Origin: Henckelia pumila
Taxonomy: Eukaryota; Streptophyta; Magnoliopsida; Lamiales; Gesneriaceae
NCBI RefSeq assembly: GCF_033568475.1
Contig: NC_133122.1
Coordinates: forward strand, 147,016,861 to 147,080,860
Direction: 5' to 3'
Length of the DNA: 64,000 nt
The first letter of the stretch is position 1, and the number at the start of each line of letters is the position of its first letter. The notes under the pieces were generated by a model that did not search any database, had not been told where the DNA came from, and was given only the letters and a program-made list of their open reading frames with translations. This document shows positions 12,565 to 23,359 of the stretch, one piece after another. The position numbers were made by a program, and so were the translations under genes.

Positions 12565-14568
12565 CTAAATTTGATCACTATCAGAGCTATCTTGATCAGA
12601 GGCTTCATTCTCATCATCCTTAGTCCCAAATGGACCAGCTTCATCTTCATCTTGTGCACTATCTCCCCCTGTTTGGCCAGAAATGCCAAGTTGTCGCCGA
12701 CAATCAGCCAAGACCGTGCTATAGAAGGCAATGTCTTCCTGAGCTTGAGCAATATTTTCCTCGGCACGAGTCATCAGCAGCTGAATGGTGGCAGTGGTGA
12801 ATTCCAGAGAGGTAGGAGTAGGCACTGTTTCTTTAGTGTTGTCTCCCGTGTTGGCAACATCGGGGGCAACACCAGCCATGTCAGCAGCAGGAGTAGGAGT
12901 GGCAGTCCAGGGTAAATCCATTATGCGATTCCCCTTTAGAAGCCCAGCTGCTAACTTCAAAGTCTCAGGCAAATCAGTGAGATCTTCTGTAATATTGCGA
13001 ATGAACGCCTGAGATTCCAAAATGCCATAAATCAGAGATGGGAATGGCAGCTTGGTAGACTTGAGACCTCCATCAGCAAACTGGAGTACCGTCTTGAATA
13101 CCATCTTTCCAAAATTAAAAGGACTCCCAGTCCCAATGGCATATAGAATGACCGCCTGAGGTCTTGTGATAACGGTGGAGTTGGAGGAGGGCGTCCAATT
13201 TCTCACAGCTATCTTGTGCAGCACAGAATAAAATGATGTGAGCTTGGCTGCAGAAAAATGGTCAGAGAACTTTTTGACCATACCTCCAGTGAGAACAGTA
13301 ATCACTTTGTTGATCTTTGGAGGATTTCCTTCATCAACATCTGGGGTTGAGTAGTGAGAGTTGATCATGGCTGGAGTGAACTCGAACAGCCGACCCCGTA
13401 GATACACCAAGCCATACTTTGCAGACTCTGGATCTTCAATGCTTGATGTTAAATTGGCGTAAAATTCCAGAATCACCCTCTTACAGTAGGGTATTACAGC
13501 AACAACTGTAGAATATAGCTGTCGAAGCTTCAAAAAATCAATGAGATTGTACCTATCATAGGAGCGAACATCAATGTTCCTCTCATCCAGTAGACCTCTG
13601 TGAGCAAGGAGAGGCCAAGTTGCAGCAGCATCACCAGAGTAAAACATGAGGGAATGAGCAGCATCCATGTCATAGTCCTCATCAACAGTATTGTTCGTGG
13701 TGTTGACGACACCAACAGCAACACTGGCAGCAGCAGCAAAAACATCCTCTTGATTCAGAGGGTCTTCATCAGCGTCCATACTGGAAACATCCTCAGATTT
13801 TTCTTCTTCTCCAATATCCGCACTCTTATCAGAAGAGTCAGCAACAGAATCGGTAGAGGAGGAAGAGGAGGAATCATGATGTGCTTTGCCTTGTGCAAAC
13901 TCCTCCATTATCTCTGCATCAGGCTCATCATCGGAGATATGAGCAGAGGGAGGAACAGAAGAGGAAGCCTTTCCTTGCTTGAGGCTTTCCAAAATTTGTG
14001 CCAGAGTGGCATCTTCATCCGAATCAGCACTTGCTTGAGGCACAGTAGCTGCAGGGGTGACATTAGAAGGAACACCATCAGAATATTTTGAATCTTCGCT
14101 ATCAGAAGCGGATTCAACTATGGGAGCGGAGGCGGAGGCGGAGGCAGAGGCAGAGGCAGCAGTCGAACCAGAGGGTTTTTTCCTTGCCACAAATTCATAG
14201 TTGGCATCATCAGAATCATCACCGGAGCTGCGGTCTTCTTCAGCCATAGATATGCGTGGACCCTTGTAAAAGCGTTTGGATTGAGTAAAATCAAGGTTGT
14301 ATCCAGCCTTCCTTTTTGATCGGCGAGCCATTGGTGCAGCAGGATTCATCTTATTCAAAACGGAGAAATCAGGAAGATTTTCCACATCAATTGCATTCCC
14401 TGGTTCTCCAGGCATGAGAACAGCGAGAGGAACAGGTTCCATGGGTACTGGAACTATCGGCATAGAAGAAGTGGAAGATGGGTTTTCTGGTGTTGTAACA
14501 CTGGCAGCAACATCAGGCTCTTTGTGGCCCATCTCACTTCGAATATCCTGTGGATCAAATCCTGCCAT
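12565..14568 (-). CDS. Sirevirus envelope-like protein (putative plant transposon protein domain)
   Basis: This intact ORF lies downstream of pol. The open frame begins at 14619, but MAGFDPQDI at 14568 (667 codons) is the more likely start. Residues about 80-310 are acidic and serine-rich, with an alternating Ala-Ser run and a basic RRSKRK patch before them. Residues about 330-560 match the domain of plant envelope-like proteins: YLRGRLFEF, an HKIAVRNWTPS stretch, an ILYAIGTGSPFNFG stretch and FPSLIYGIL. The C-terminus (about 600-640) is predicted helical, then acidic. No clear signal peptide or transmembrane span is visible, so an envelope role is only a family label. Three nested palindromes lie inside it. 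Expression probably needs splicing or a separate promoter. Confidence 0.8.
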   Translation of the reverse strand: MAGFDPQDIRSEMGHKEPDVAASVTTPENPSSTSSMPIVPVPMEPVPLAVLMPGEPGNAIDVENLPDFSVLNKMNPAAPMARRSKRKAGYNLDFTQSKRFYKGPRISMAEEDRSSGDDSDDANYEFVARKKPSGSTAASASASASASAPIVESASDSEDSKYSDGVPSNVTPAATVPQASADSDEDATLAQILESLKQGKASSSVPPSAHISDDEPDAEIMEEFAQGKAHHDSSSSSSTDSVADSSDKSADIGEEEKSEDVSSMDADEDPLNQEDVFAAAASVAVGVVNTTNNTVDEDYDMDAAHSLMFYSGDAAATWPLLAHRGLLDERNIDVRSYDRYNLIDFLKLRQLYSTVVAVIPYCKRVILEFYANLTSSIEDPESAKYGLVYLRGRLFEFTPAMINSHYSTPDVDEGNPPKINKVITVLTGGMVKKFSDHFSAAKLTSFYSVLHKIAVRNWTPSSNSTVITRPQAVILYAIGTGSPFNFGKMVFKTVLQFADGGLKSTKLPFPSLIYGILESQAFIRNITEDLTDLPETLKLAAGLLKGNRIMDLPWTATPTPAADMAGVAPDVANTGDNTKETVPTPTSLEFTTATIQLLMTRAEENIAQAQEDIAFYSTVLADCRRQLGISGQTGGDSAQDEDEAGPFGTKDDENEASDQDSSDSDQI

Positions 14569-15599
14569 TGAACAAAAATTTGAGAGTGAGAGAAGGGTAG
14601 CGTTCGCAGAGAAAAGCAATCGGGAACAAAGAATTGAGAGAAGATGATAATGCCCGATGATTAAAAAAAATATTTATAGAATCCTTATCTCAAACGGTAA
14701 CAAAATCCTAACAAACCCATAATTACCCTGATCCCTGATCTCTCTTCAGTTACAACGGTAACTTTTCTAACGGACGAAAATTAAAAACCGAGATTAAAGA
14801 GATAAAATCCCATAATTAAGGCAATAATCTGAGATAAATATTTCAATCCAAATATTTCAGAATTACCTCCACATCAGCCTAACTCCACTGAACCAAAAAT
14901 CAATCACGAAAATTCAATTTTTTAGTAAATAGGGTAAATCATCAAAATTCATCTATTTAGAACCTTACCCAAAAAACAGAACCCTATTAGAAAAAAAATA
15001 TATGCATGACCTATTTTATGCCTAAACAGAGTGTAACATAAAAATAAAAATGCAATCACAAGCAAAACAATATTTTGACGAGTGTAGTGTTGCCTCTCGT
15101 GTTGCCAACATCAACTCCAACACCATAGTTTTTCTAAAAGCATTTGAGACATACACACTTGATTACCCTTGATAAAGAAAATTTTAGATGTGGTAGCTTT
15201 CACACTAATCGAACAGTCTTCATTGGACTCAATTAGGTAGCTTTTTCCATTTTCTTCCAATTTGAATAAAGTTCGTATTTATGACATTGGTCAACAAACT
15301 TTATAAAAGATTATGACACTGAATTTGCGAAACCACCTTTCACATGGAACAAGAACATGGAATACACGTACATCCCTCCACTACTTAGTGGTTTAGTCAG
15401 AGTCTATTTTGCAAGGGCCAGTGTGTTTCAATAACAGTTTGCAGAAAAACTTGGCATTGAGTGAATCAACGAACCAGAGAATTAAACACCGCACAAACAG
15501 AATGAGTGCAGAATGTCTAGAAAACTAAAAAAAACATGACAAGAAAAACAACAGTGTTGTCGATAGTGTTGTAACACCGAAGACAACACATGCAAGAGA
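14569..15599 (-). other. Non-coding spacer between Sirevirus pol and envelope-like ORF
   Basis: There is no ORF of note here. It contains two nested palindromes at 15086-15124 and 15553-15590, the second only a few bases past the pol stop. A splice acceptor for the envelope-like ORF would be expected here but was not assigned. Confidence 0.6.
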
Positions 15600-18500
15600 T
15601 TATAATGCACACATGCTGAGAGACCTTCGAAGAGTTGAAAATCTCTCATGATCTAATGCTTTAGTAAAGATGTCTGCCAATTGGTTATTGGTTCCAACAA
15701 ACTCCATTTGAATCATTCCTTTTTCTACCAAATCTCGAATAAAGTGATGACGAATGTCAATGTGTTTTGTGCGTGAGTGTTGAACTGGATTTTTTGATAT
15801 ATCAATAGCACTCGAATTATCACAATAAACAATGGGGGGTTCACTCTTAAAACCATAGTTTTCAATCATTTGGTTCATCCAAAGAAGTTGTGAGCAACAA
15901 CTTCCGGCTGCCACATATTCAGATTCAGCAGTCGAAAGTGACACACAATTTTGCTTACGACTATACCATGAGACCAAATTATTGCCAAGGTAAAAACACC
16001 CGCCCGAAGTGCTTTTTCTATCATTCACATCACCAGCCCAATCGGCATCACTAAAACCTACAAGGTTAGTGTTGGTTTCCTTTGTATACCACAATCCCAA
16101 GTCCAATGTACTCGAAACATATTTCAAAATTCTCATGACAGCTTTTAAATGGGTTACCTTTGGATCAGATTTGTATCTAGCACATAAACACACACTAAAC
16201 ATGATATCAGGACGACTAGCAGTCAAATACAAAAGACTCCCTATCATGTTGCGATACATGGTGTTGTCAACACCAGCCGCAACACTGTCTTTTCCTAATT
16301 TTTCACTCGAGCTCATAGGAGTTTTCATGTTCTTAACATTGTCTTTGCAAAAAAATTTCACCAAGTTCTTTGCATACTTACTTTGACAAAGAAAAATTCC
16401 TTCATTTGTTTGCTTAACTTGCAATCCAAGGAAAAAAGTTAACTCTCCTACCATGCTCATCTCGAAAGTAGAAGACATGCATTCAACAAAATTATCAACA
16501 TGTTTTTGGGAAGACGCACCAAAGATAATGTCATCCACATATACTTGACAAATAAGAATTTCACCTTTGGCCTTTTGAATAAAAAGGGTTTTGTCAACTT
16601 CACCTCGTTTGAAGCCAATTTCGAGTAAATACTCGGTCAACCTACCATACCATGCTCGTGGAGCTTGCTTCAAACCATAGAGTGCTTTCTTCAACTTGTA
16701 AACATGATCCAGGTGATGTGGATCCTCAAAGCCTTTGGGTTGCTTCACATACACCTCCTCATTCAAAATACCATTCAAAAACGCACTTTTCACATCCATT
16801 TGATAAAGTTTTATACCCATATGACATGCAATAGCTAGCAATAGTCGGACTGACTCAATGCGGGCAACAGGAGCGAAGGTCTCATCAAAATCAACCCCCT
16901 CAACCTGCGTATACCCTTGAGCAACCAACCTTGCTTTGTTCCTAATGATGTTTCCTGATTCATCGGTTTTATTTTTGAAAATCTATTTTGTACCAATAAC
17001 ATTACCATGATCAGGTGGTGGAACCAACAACCAAAAATCATTTCGGACGAATTGCTCAAGTTCTTCATGCATGGCATTTACCCAAAATTCATCATTCAAA
17101 GCATCATTGACATTCTTGAGTTCAATATTGGAGACAAAACAGGAATGCATTACCTGAGAGTACACAGAACTCATGCATACTAAACCAACCATCTTGCGGT
17201 AGTCAACCTTGTCCTTACCTCGAGTTTGCCTTGTTCCATGCACATCTCCAATAATCTGTGATAAAGGATGATTCTTCTGTATCTTGCTTGGAAGATTCTT
17301 TTCAGTAATCATTTCAGCTTCCTCATTATTTTGGGAATTTTCCTCATGAATTTCTGAAGGAACCAGTGTTGTGTTTGGTGTTGTAACATCTGAGGCAACA
17401 CTGTGTTCTTCGGGAGGAATTTCTAGCAAGCCTTCAACATCATTTTCAGCAGTTTTTCCTTTGAGATCTGCACCATCATCAAAAATGACATTAATGGATC
17501 CCATCATTGTTCTGGTCCTAAGGTTATACATCCTATATGCACGACTATTAGTAGAATAACCAAGGAACAAACACTTATCACTCTTGGAATCAAATTTTGC
17601 TAGGTGATTTCTATCATTCAAAACATAACACACACAGCCAAATATATGAAAATAGTTAAGATTTGGTCTCTTTCCCATGAGTATCTCATAGGAAGTCATT
17701 GAAGAACCACTTCTCAAATAAACCCGATTGGAAATATGGCACGTTGTGTTCAATGCTTCTGCCCAAAATCTTTTGGAGATATTTTTTGAGCTCATCATCA
17801 CCCTAGCCATCTCCTGCAACGTTCTATTCTTCCTTTCGGCAATTCCATTTCTGTTGAGGAGTTTTGGGGCAGAGAACTCTTGTGAGATGCCCTTCTTATC
17901 ACACAAAGAAGAAAACAATGAGTTCTCAAATTCCTTTCTATGATCAGTTCTGATCCTTGCTACAGTCAAAGTATGTAGGTTAGTAATCTTGGTAAACAAC
18001 TTCTTAAAAACATCAAAAGTATCTGATTTTTCTCTAAGAAACCTTATCCATGTAAAACGAGAAAAATCATCAACACATACCAAAGAATACTTTTTACCTC
18101 CATAACTTTCGACTTCCATGGGACCCATCAAATCCATGTGCAAAAGTTCAAGACACCGTGTTGTCCCACAGTGTTGTAACACGAGATGCGCAACACGGGT
18201 TTGCTTACCTTTTTGGCATGCACCACAAACATATGGAGCACCAGTCTTTAGATTTGGAAGACCTCTGACAGCTTCATACTTACTCAGATTCTTTAAGGTC
18301 TTGAAATTCACATGTCCAAGTTTTTGGTGCCATAGACTAAACTCATCAATCTTTGAGTGTCTACATGCCAATTCTTCACATAGTTGGTAGCAGTTATCCA
18401 CTGATCGTGTACCTGTGATAACATAACGATTAACATTATCAAAAACTTCACACGTATTTTTATCAAACTTCACATGCAAATCATCATCACACAGTTGACT

Positions 18501-19064
18501 AATTGAAATTAAATTTGCATTAAGTCCATCAACATGTAAGACGTTGTGAAGCTTTGAAAACCCTTCCACATTGAGTGTTCCTTTGCCAACAATCCTTCCT
18601 TTTGCACCTCCTCCATAGGTCACTCTACCACCATTCTGTTCAAGGTAGTCCGTGAGGTGATCTTTCAAACCTATCATGTGCCGAGAGCTTCCACTATCAA
18701 AATACCAATTATCTGCAGTGTTAGCTTTCAAGGAAGTATAAATAACAAAACATCTAACATCAGGCTTTTGTATCCAGACTTTCTTCATAGTGGGCCTCTT
18801 TCTGCCAGTGTTGCTCTTGGTGTTGGACAACACGGAGGGTAACACTTGCTTAGATTCCCACAACACATAGTCATTTTTAAGCTTACGACAAAAAGTCCTG
18901 ATATGACCAGATTTGAGACAATAGTGACATACAAAAGGAAGCTTCCATTGTTTTGGTTTAGGAACAGAAACATATTTTTCAACAATGAGTTTCTTACCTT
19001 TCGAAGCAGTTGAAGGATGGTTCAAGGAATCATTACCTTCACAAACACTGGTGTTTTGAAGCAT
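15600..19064 (-). pseudogene. Sirevirus pol (protease, integrase, RT, RNase H), one nonsense mutation
   Basis: One frame runs from 19064 to 15600, broken only by a TAG at 16983-16985 where tryptophan is usual. Landmarks: CCHC CHYCLKSGHIRTFC about 18888-18929; protease WYFDSGSSRHM about 18700; zinc-binding integrase head with HQKLGH about 18330; core Asp in DLMGP about 18125; Asp in RTDHRKEF about 17955; Glu in [17 protein letters not shown] about 16525-16550; RNase H with DADWAG and TAESEY. The catalytic residues look intact. The usual N-terminal continuity with gag is broken by the solo LTR at 19066, and the pol ATG at 19064 lies in that insertion's TSD. Four nested palindromes fall within the coding sequence. 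Confidence 0.92.
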
Positions 19065-19065
19065 T

Positions 19066-20910
19066 TGTTGGAAAACGCGGCGATCAGATCAATCAGAATT
19101 GATACCCGGTGCAGCGGAAGTTTAAAAATTTTATATGGAACGATTCCATAGTGGGTATCAAAACCTTACGATTAAATTGTGTGTGTAAAAATTAAATAAC
19201 AATTATAAATTTTTACCTTTAATCTCGAATCGAGATTTTGGACACCAACAGATTGCTCTGCTCTTGTTGTATATCCCTGGAACTGATGGACGAACTGTTC
19301 TTCAATCAGGTCCACGAACGGATATTTAATCCCTCTGATAGATTGCACTAGAAAATCTATCAGAAGTTTCTACGAAGAGATTAACGAATTTGATCCGTTA
19401 AACCAGACTGTAATTCAAAATTCACAGACTGGATTTCCGAGCAGAGGGGAGAGGGGGTCGGCCACTTCAGAGGAAAAATACTAGGGTTTTTCGAAAATTT
19501 TGTGACCTGTTGTGTGTAATTTCTGTACTGCAATAACTTATTTATAATGTAGGCCGCTAACAGCTTAGGGCCCATTAGTCATAAGTTCAAGCCCGACAAG
19601 CAAAGCCCGCATGTTCAGAAATTAATATAAAATTCATCGTGACTCCGATTGATAAACCGATTTCACCAATGTGCACAGAAACCATTTCTGCACCTTTTAA
19701 AGTCAAGATAAATTTTTCTGAATCCGAATTCAGTGATTTCCAAAAATGTCCATCTCTATGTCATTTTAGGAAATCTTACTCCTCTACTCATAATTAAGAA
19801 GTCCAACTTCTTTGTTCATTAAATTTAACTCTTTAAATTTAACTATCTCAACGGGGATTAAAAATCCATTACTCTGTGTGACCCTCAATGGTTCAGGGAT
19901 ACAGCTAGCCGTGGGCTCACAACTCCTTGTGACTCGGAACAACAATTTCGGACTTGCCCATCGAATCATGGTATGAGCGCCTAGCAACATCGCCCCATGA
20001 TTCCCTAGGTATCACTGATAGTGCCTGCAAGAACCAATAGATTTTGGTTAGCGTACAGTACGGTCCCTTCATTCATATATCCCGATCGAATCAACAACCA
20101 TTGGTATATCGAGAGTCGTTCGAGATTCGATAACTATGCAATACATCTTGAAGATCAAATAGTGACATCGCATGTGCTACTAAGAAACCATTTCTTAAAC
20201 CACATCATGTACTCTGGCCAGAGATTCGTCACACTAATATCTCCTCAGATCGCATAGGATATCCACACTCGCAAGTATGTGGTGAATCCTTGACAACAAA
20301 GCATCGACTCCTATATGTGTTGTAACTGTACCCAATCCCGACACCTGATGACCCCAATAGAGTCGGTAAACGAGTCAAAGCACAGTACTAGCATATAGAG
20401 TCTCAATGATGTTTCAAGTAGTAAGGACTAATGGTGTACAACCAAAACCGCGGACTTTATCCACTCGATAAGTGATAACCACTTGGAAAGTCCGGATAGG
20501 GTAGTTCGATCATTCATCATATGAATATCCATTTGCATGCTTCGAACATCTCTATGTTCCTTACCAATAAAACGTGGTACTCTGCATCGCAAATGCTAGT
20601 CTCAAACTCGAGCGATCCTTATCCTTATTATCGGACGGCTCAATCGACTAGGAACAGTTTAGAATACACAGTGACTATAAGATGTGTTTCATGATAGACA
20701 TCTCCATGTTCTATCACATCTTACATACACTCTAGTATATTCAAGGTCTTTATCAAAACAACAATAGTATATCACAATATAACAATATGAAGAAAGATAA
20801 AGTCATTGCCATTAATAAAAGTGTAAATTATATTAAACAAAAGATTGTTTATACAAAGAGTCATCAAAGCCCTTAGCCACAAGTTGGCTCACCGGGCACC
20901 CACTCTTTCA
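19066..20910 (-). mobile_element. Solo LTR (1845 bp) inserted in the Sirevirus
   Basis: It starts TGTTGGAAAACGCGG and ends CCCACTCTTTCA, flanked by a perfect 5-bp duplication GCATT (19061-19065 and 20911-20915). No internal repeat or coding region is present, so it is a solo LTR. A TATAAATA box on the minus strand near 19540-19548 and the U5-like GTGCAGCGGAAGTTTAAA near 19112 suggest minus orientation. The latter nearly matches GTGCAGCGGAAATTTAAA at the same relative place in the host Sirevirus LTR. It is probably a copia-family LTR. It removed the gag-pol junction and supplies the stop codon that now ends gag. Confidence 0.87.
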
Positions 20911-22454
20911 GCATTCACCAGTTTCAAAAACACTTTCTTTAAAACCAAGTCCAAACTTATCATTCTTACCCATAGTCAAAATGGAATCAAGTTTGCTTGA
21001 ACTGGAATTAAATTTATCAAGTGTAGTTTTTGCTCTTTCAAGTTCAGAATTCAGCAACCCTAATTCCATATCTTTCTTACTCATGAGAATTTTCAGTCTA
21101 GCCACAGCAGCTTTCAATTCAGTATTCTCTTTTGTAAGAGTTGTGTTCAACTGATTCCTCTTGTTCCAATCACTGTATAACTCTTCATAGAGTTTTTGAA
21201 TACCTTCCAGAGTATAAGGATCAACTACATGTTCTTCATGATTGCTGGAATTGACAAGGTTAGAAGCAACAAAACAAACAGATTTTTGAATAGTGTTGCG
21301 TCCAGGTGTTGCAACACCGGAGTCAACACCAAGAGGATTAATCTGAAAATTTTTCTTACTCTCCAGTAAAGCAGTAAAAGATATGAGATCTTTCTGTTCA
21401 ACCTTTTCTTGTTCTTCTTTAGAATCATCTTCACTCAGAGAAACATTCATACCTTTCCGAAGGCGATTTGCGCATTCATAAGCATAGTGGCCATATCCCT
21501 TACATTCCCTGCATTGAATGTTATCAAAATTTTTGCTTGAGGACTGAACCTTACTATCATACCTTTGACGAGGTCCTCGAGTATCAGCAGGTTTTTGAGG
21601 CTTCTCTGAAGTAGGCATTCTAGGAAAATTTGAGGATTGTGCACTTTTCACATCCTTATTTTCTTTCATTACCTTGAGATAATCAGTAAATTTCTTCGAG
21701 ATCAAGGCAATAGAATTTTCCTCAAGATCAGAATCCTTTACTTCCTGTTGAACTTCAGCAAAATCATTGTAAACATTGTTAGATACTTGAAAAGCAATAG
21801 ACTTACCTTTCGAGTCATCTTCGGCTTCCAACTCCATCTCATAGGTGCGAAGATAACTAATTAACTCATCCAAACCCATTATAGATATATCTTTTGATTC
21901 ATCTATAGCACAAACCTTGGTGTGAAATCTTTTGGGAACAGAACGAAGCACTTTCGATACAAATCTCTCGTTCAAAATAGGATCAACAAGAATAGATGCT
22001 TCATTAGCAAGGCTCTTCAACCTTCCATTGTATTCCATGATGGTCTCTGATTCCTCCATTCTCATTTTCTCAAATTTTGAAGTTATGAGACGCATCATTG
22101 TCTTCTTGACACTAGCCGAGCCTTCACAGTGGGTTTGTAGTTTCTCCCAAGCATCCCTAGTACAAGTACAAGTACCAATAAGATTAAACATGTGTCATAT
22201 CAACTAAAGTGAACATAGCATTAAGAGCTTTAGCATTATAAATAGCCGCAGTATTCTCTTCGGCTGTCCATTGTGATCTTGGCTTTGGTCCTGGTACATC
22301 ATCATCTCTCATCGGTGGTGTCCAGTCATCAAGAACACGTTGCCAAGCCCTGGACTCAATGGATTGAATATACATGCTCATTTTCAATTTCCAAGGGCCG
22401 TAATTTGCCATCCAAAATAGGTGGACGAATTGCACTTGTGTACGGAGTGTCCAT
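20908..22454 (-). pseudogene. Sirevirus gag, two frameshifts and truncated
   Basis: The ATG at 22452-22454 begins MDTPYTSAIRPPILDG, a typical copia gag N-terminus. Reading shifts frame near 22415 and again near 22195. The long frame 20908-22191 holds the UBN2-type gag core, a CCHC knuckle CRECKGYGHYAYEC (about 21465-21510) and a coiled-coil region with many Lys/Glu (about 21000-21190). The last codons and the stop come from the solo LTR and its TSD. The gag and pol frames differ across the insertion, so a further indel or a natural frameshift existed. One nested palindrome is at 21292-21330. Confidence 0.88.
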
Positions 22455-22503
22455 AACTAACCTGTAACACAAACCAGGAACACACTTAGTAAAGTCAAGT
22501 GGT

Positions 22504-22516
22504 GGCTCTGATGCCA
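22504..22516 (-). other. Primer-binding site of the Sirevirus
   Basis: On the minus strand TGGCATCAGAGCC lies two bases from the inner edge of the 5' LTR. It matches the initiator tRNA-Met complement (TGGTATCAGAGCC) with one change. This fixes the element's orientation. Confidence 0.9.
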
Positions 22517-22518
22517 CG

Positions 22519-23354
22519 TGAAAGAAACGGTGTACGTGGTTGTTATGTAAAATAAGGCAGTGTTGTACTTCGTGTCGTAACACTAAAGACAACACAGTGC
22601 AGCGGAAATTTAAAGCGTAAATAAAACTCAAGTAATAACTTTTGCACGAGTATAAAACTTGTGCGGGTGCCTTAGGGCTAAATATCACTAGTAAACGTAA
22701 GAGTAGTCTTACAAAACAATCCTAGTGATTTTACGAAAAGTCATTAAATACTAAACTTCTCAACACGTTGAGAAATCAAACTTGCATCCTAAAATACGAC
22801 AAGGTATAAAAACTATTGAATGCAACTCCCGTGGCCTAAATTGAAGAGACAGTAAAAATCTTCGAACAACACTATTCTCACAGTGTTGTCTCTGATGTCT
22901 TCAACACGAACGGCAACACGGGGACATGCAACAACGATGGTTGCAAACCTTGCTTCAGAATTCTTCAAGATCTTCACTCGAATTCTTCAGAGTATGCGCA
23001 GAGTAGTTTTCGTCTGAAGCCTCACTTTTTCTTGTGCGTAGAAATCTCCTTTTATAGATAATCATCCAAGCTTTGAAGAATTCCTTAGATAGAATCCTAC
23101 AAGAATATGTAACATCTTTTTAGTAGGAAATAAACTCTATCAATACATGGAAATCAAATCATGATAATATCAATTTATATTTTATCAAATAATCACATTA
23201 TCACGATATGATTTAAACTTTGGCAAATATATCTTTAACATATACGAGATATACATGGAATATTTACCAAATAATCTATCTTGTCTAGAAAAGAAAAATC
23301 TTCTAATTTCCAATTAATTGGGGCCGAAATTTACAAGGAATAAAATTCCTTTCA
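22519..23354 (-). repeat. 5' LTR of the Sirevirus
   Basis: This 836-bp copy pairs with 11403-12237. It carries nested palindromes at 22559-22596 and 22882-22920. The first is more canonical here (CGTAACAC) than in the 3' LTR (CGTAAAAC). Confidence 0.95.
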
Positions 23355-23359
23355 ACATG

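Larger units (their letters stand above)
11443..22920. repeat. Dispersed family of 15 nested palindromes (about 39 bp each) in the Sirevirus
   Basis: Each copy has the half-sites GTGTTG, GTGTTG, CAACAC, CAACAC, with about 12-13 nt between the starts of successive like half-sites. It can fold as an outer 6-bp stem, a symmetric bulge and an inner stem. Copies start at 11443, 11766, 12349 (right half weak), 12835, 13687, 14489 (left arm missing), 15086, 15553, 16260 (shortened), 17364, 18157, 18806, 21292, 22559 and 22882. Eight lie in coding sequence (three envelope-like, four pol, one gag). With the solo LTR removed, the intervals are about 320-1270 bp. No function is known to me. Confidence 0.85.
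11403..23354 (-). mobile_element. Ty1/copia Sirevirus with envelope-like ORF, structurally complete
   Basis: Two LTRs (11403-12237 and 22519-23354) flank gag, pol and a third ORF, all read on the minus strand. A perfect 5-bp TSD ACATG lies at 11398-11402 and 23355-23359. The LTRs differ at about 12 of 836 positions by eye, so insertion was recent. Sirevirus hallmarks are the Met-tRNA primer site, multiple polypurine tracts before the 3' LTR, a CCHC motif at the pol start and an envelope-like ORF after pol. An 1845-bp solo LTR sits between gag and pol. Two gag frameshifts and a pol stop make this copy defective. Confidence 0.95.

Noticed and set aside
13600-14091. 163-codon plus-strand frame
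   Set aside because: It is antisense to the envelope-like ORF; the conserved protein is on the minus strand.
20317-20350. Extra palindrome copy in the solo LTR (TGTGTTGTAACTG)
   Set aside because: Only one half-site is present; the other three are absent.
11443-22920. CRISPR-like array for the regularly spaced repeats
   Set aside because: The units are palindromic, hundreds of bases apart and inside retrotransposon genes; there is no short spacer array and this is a plant genome.
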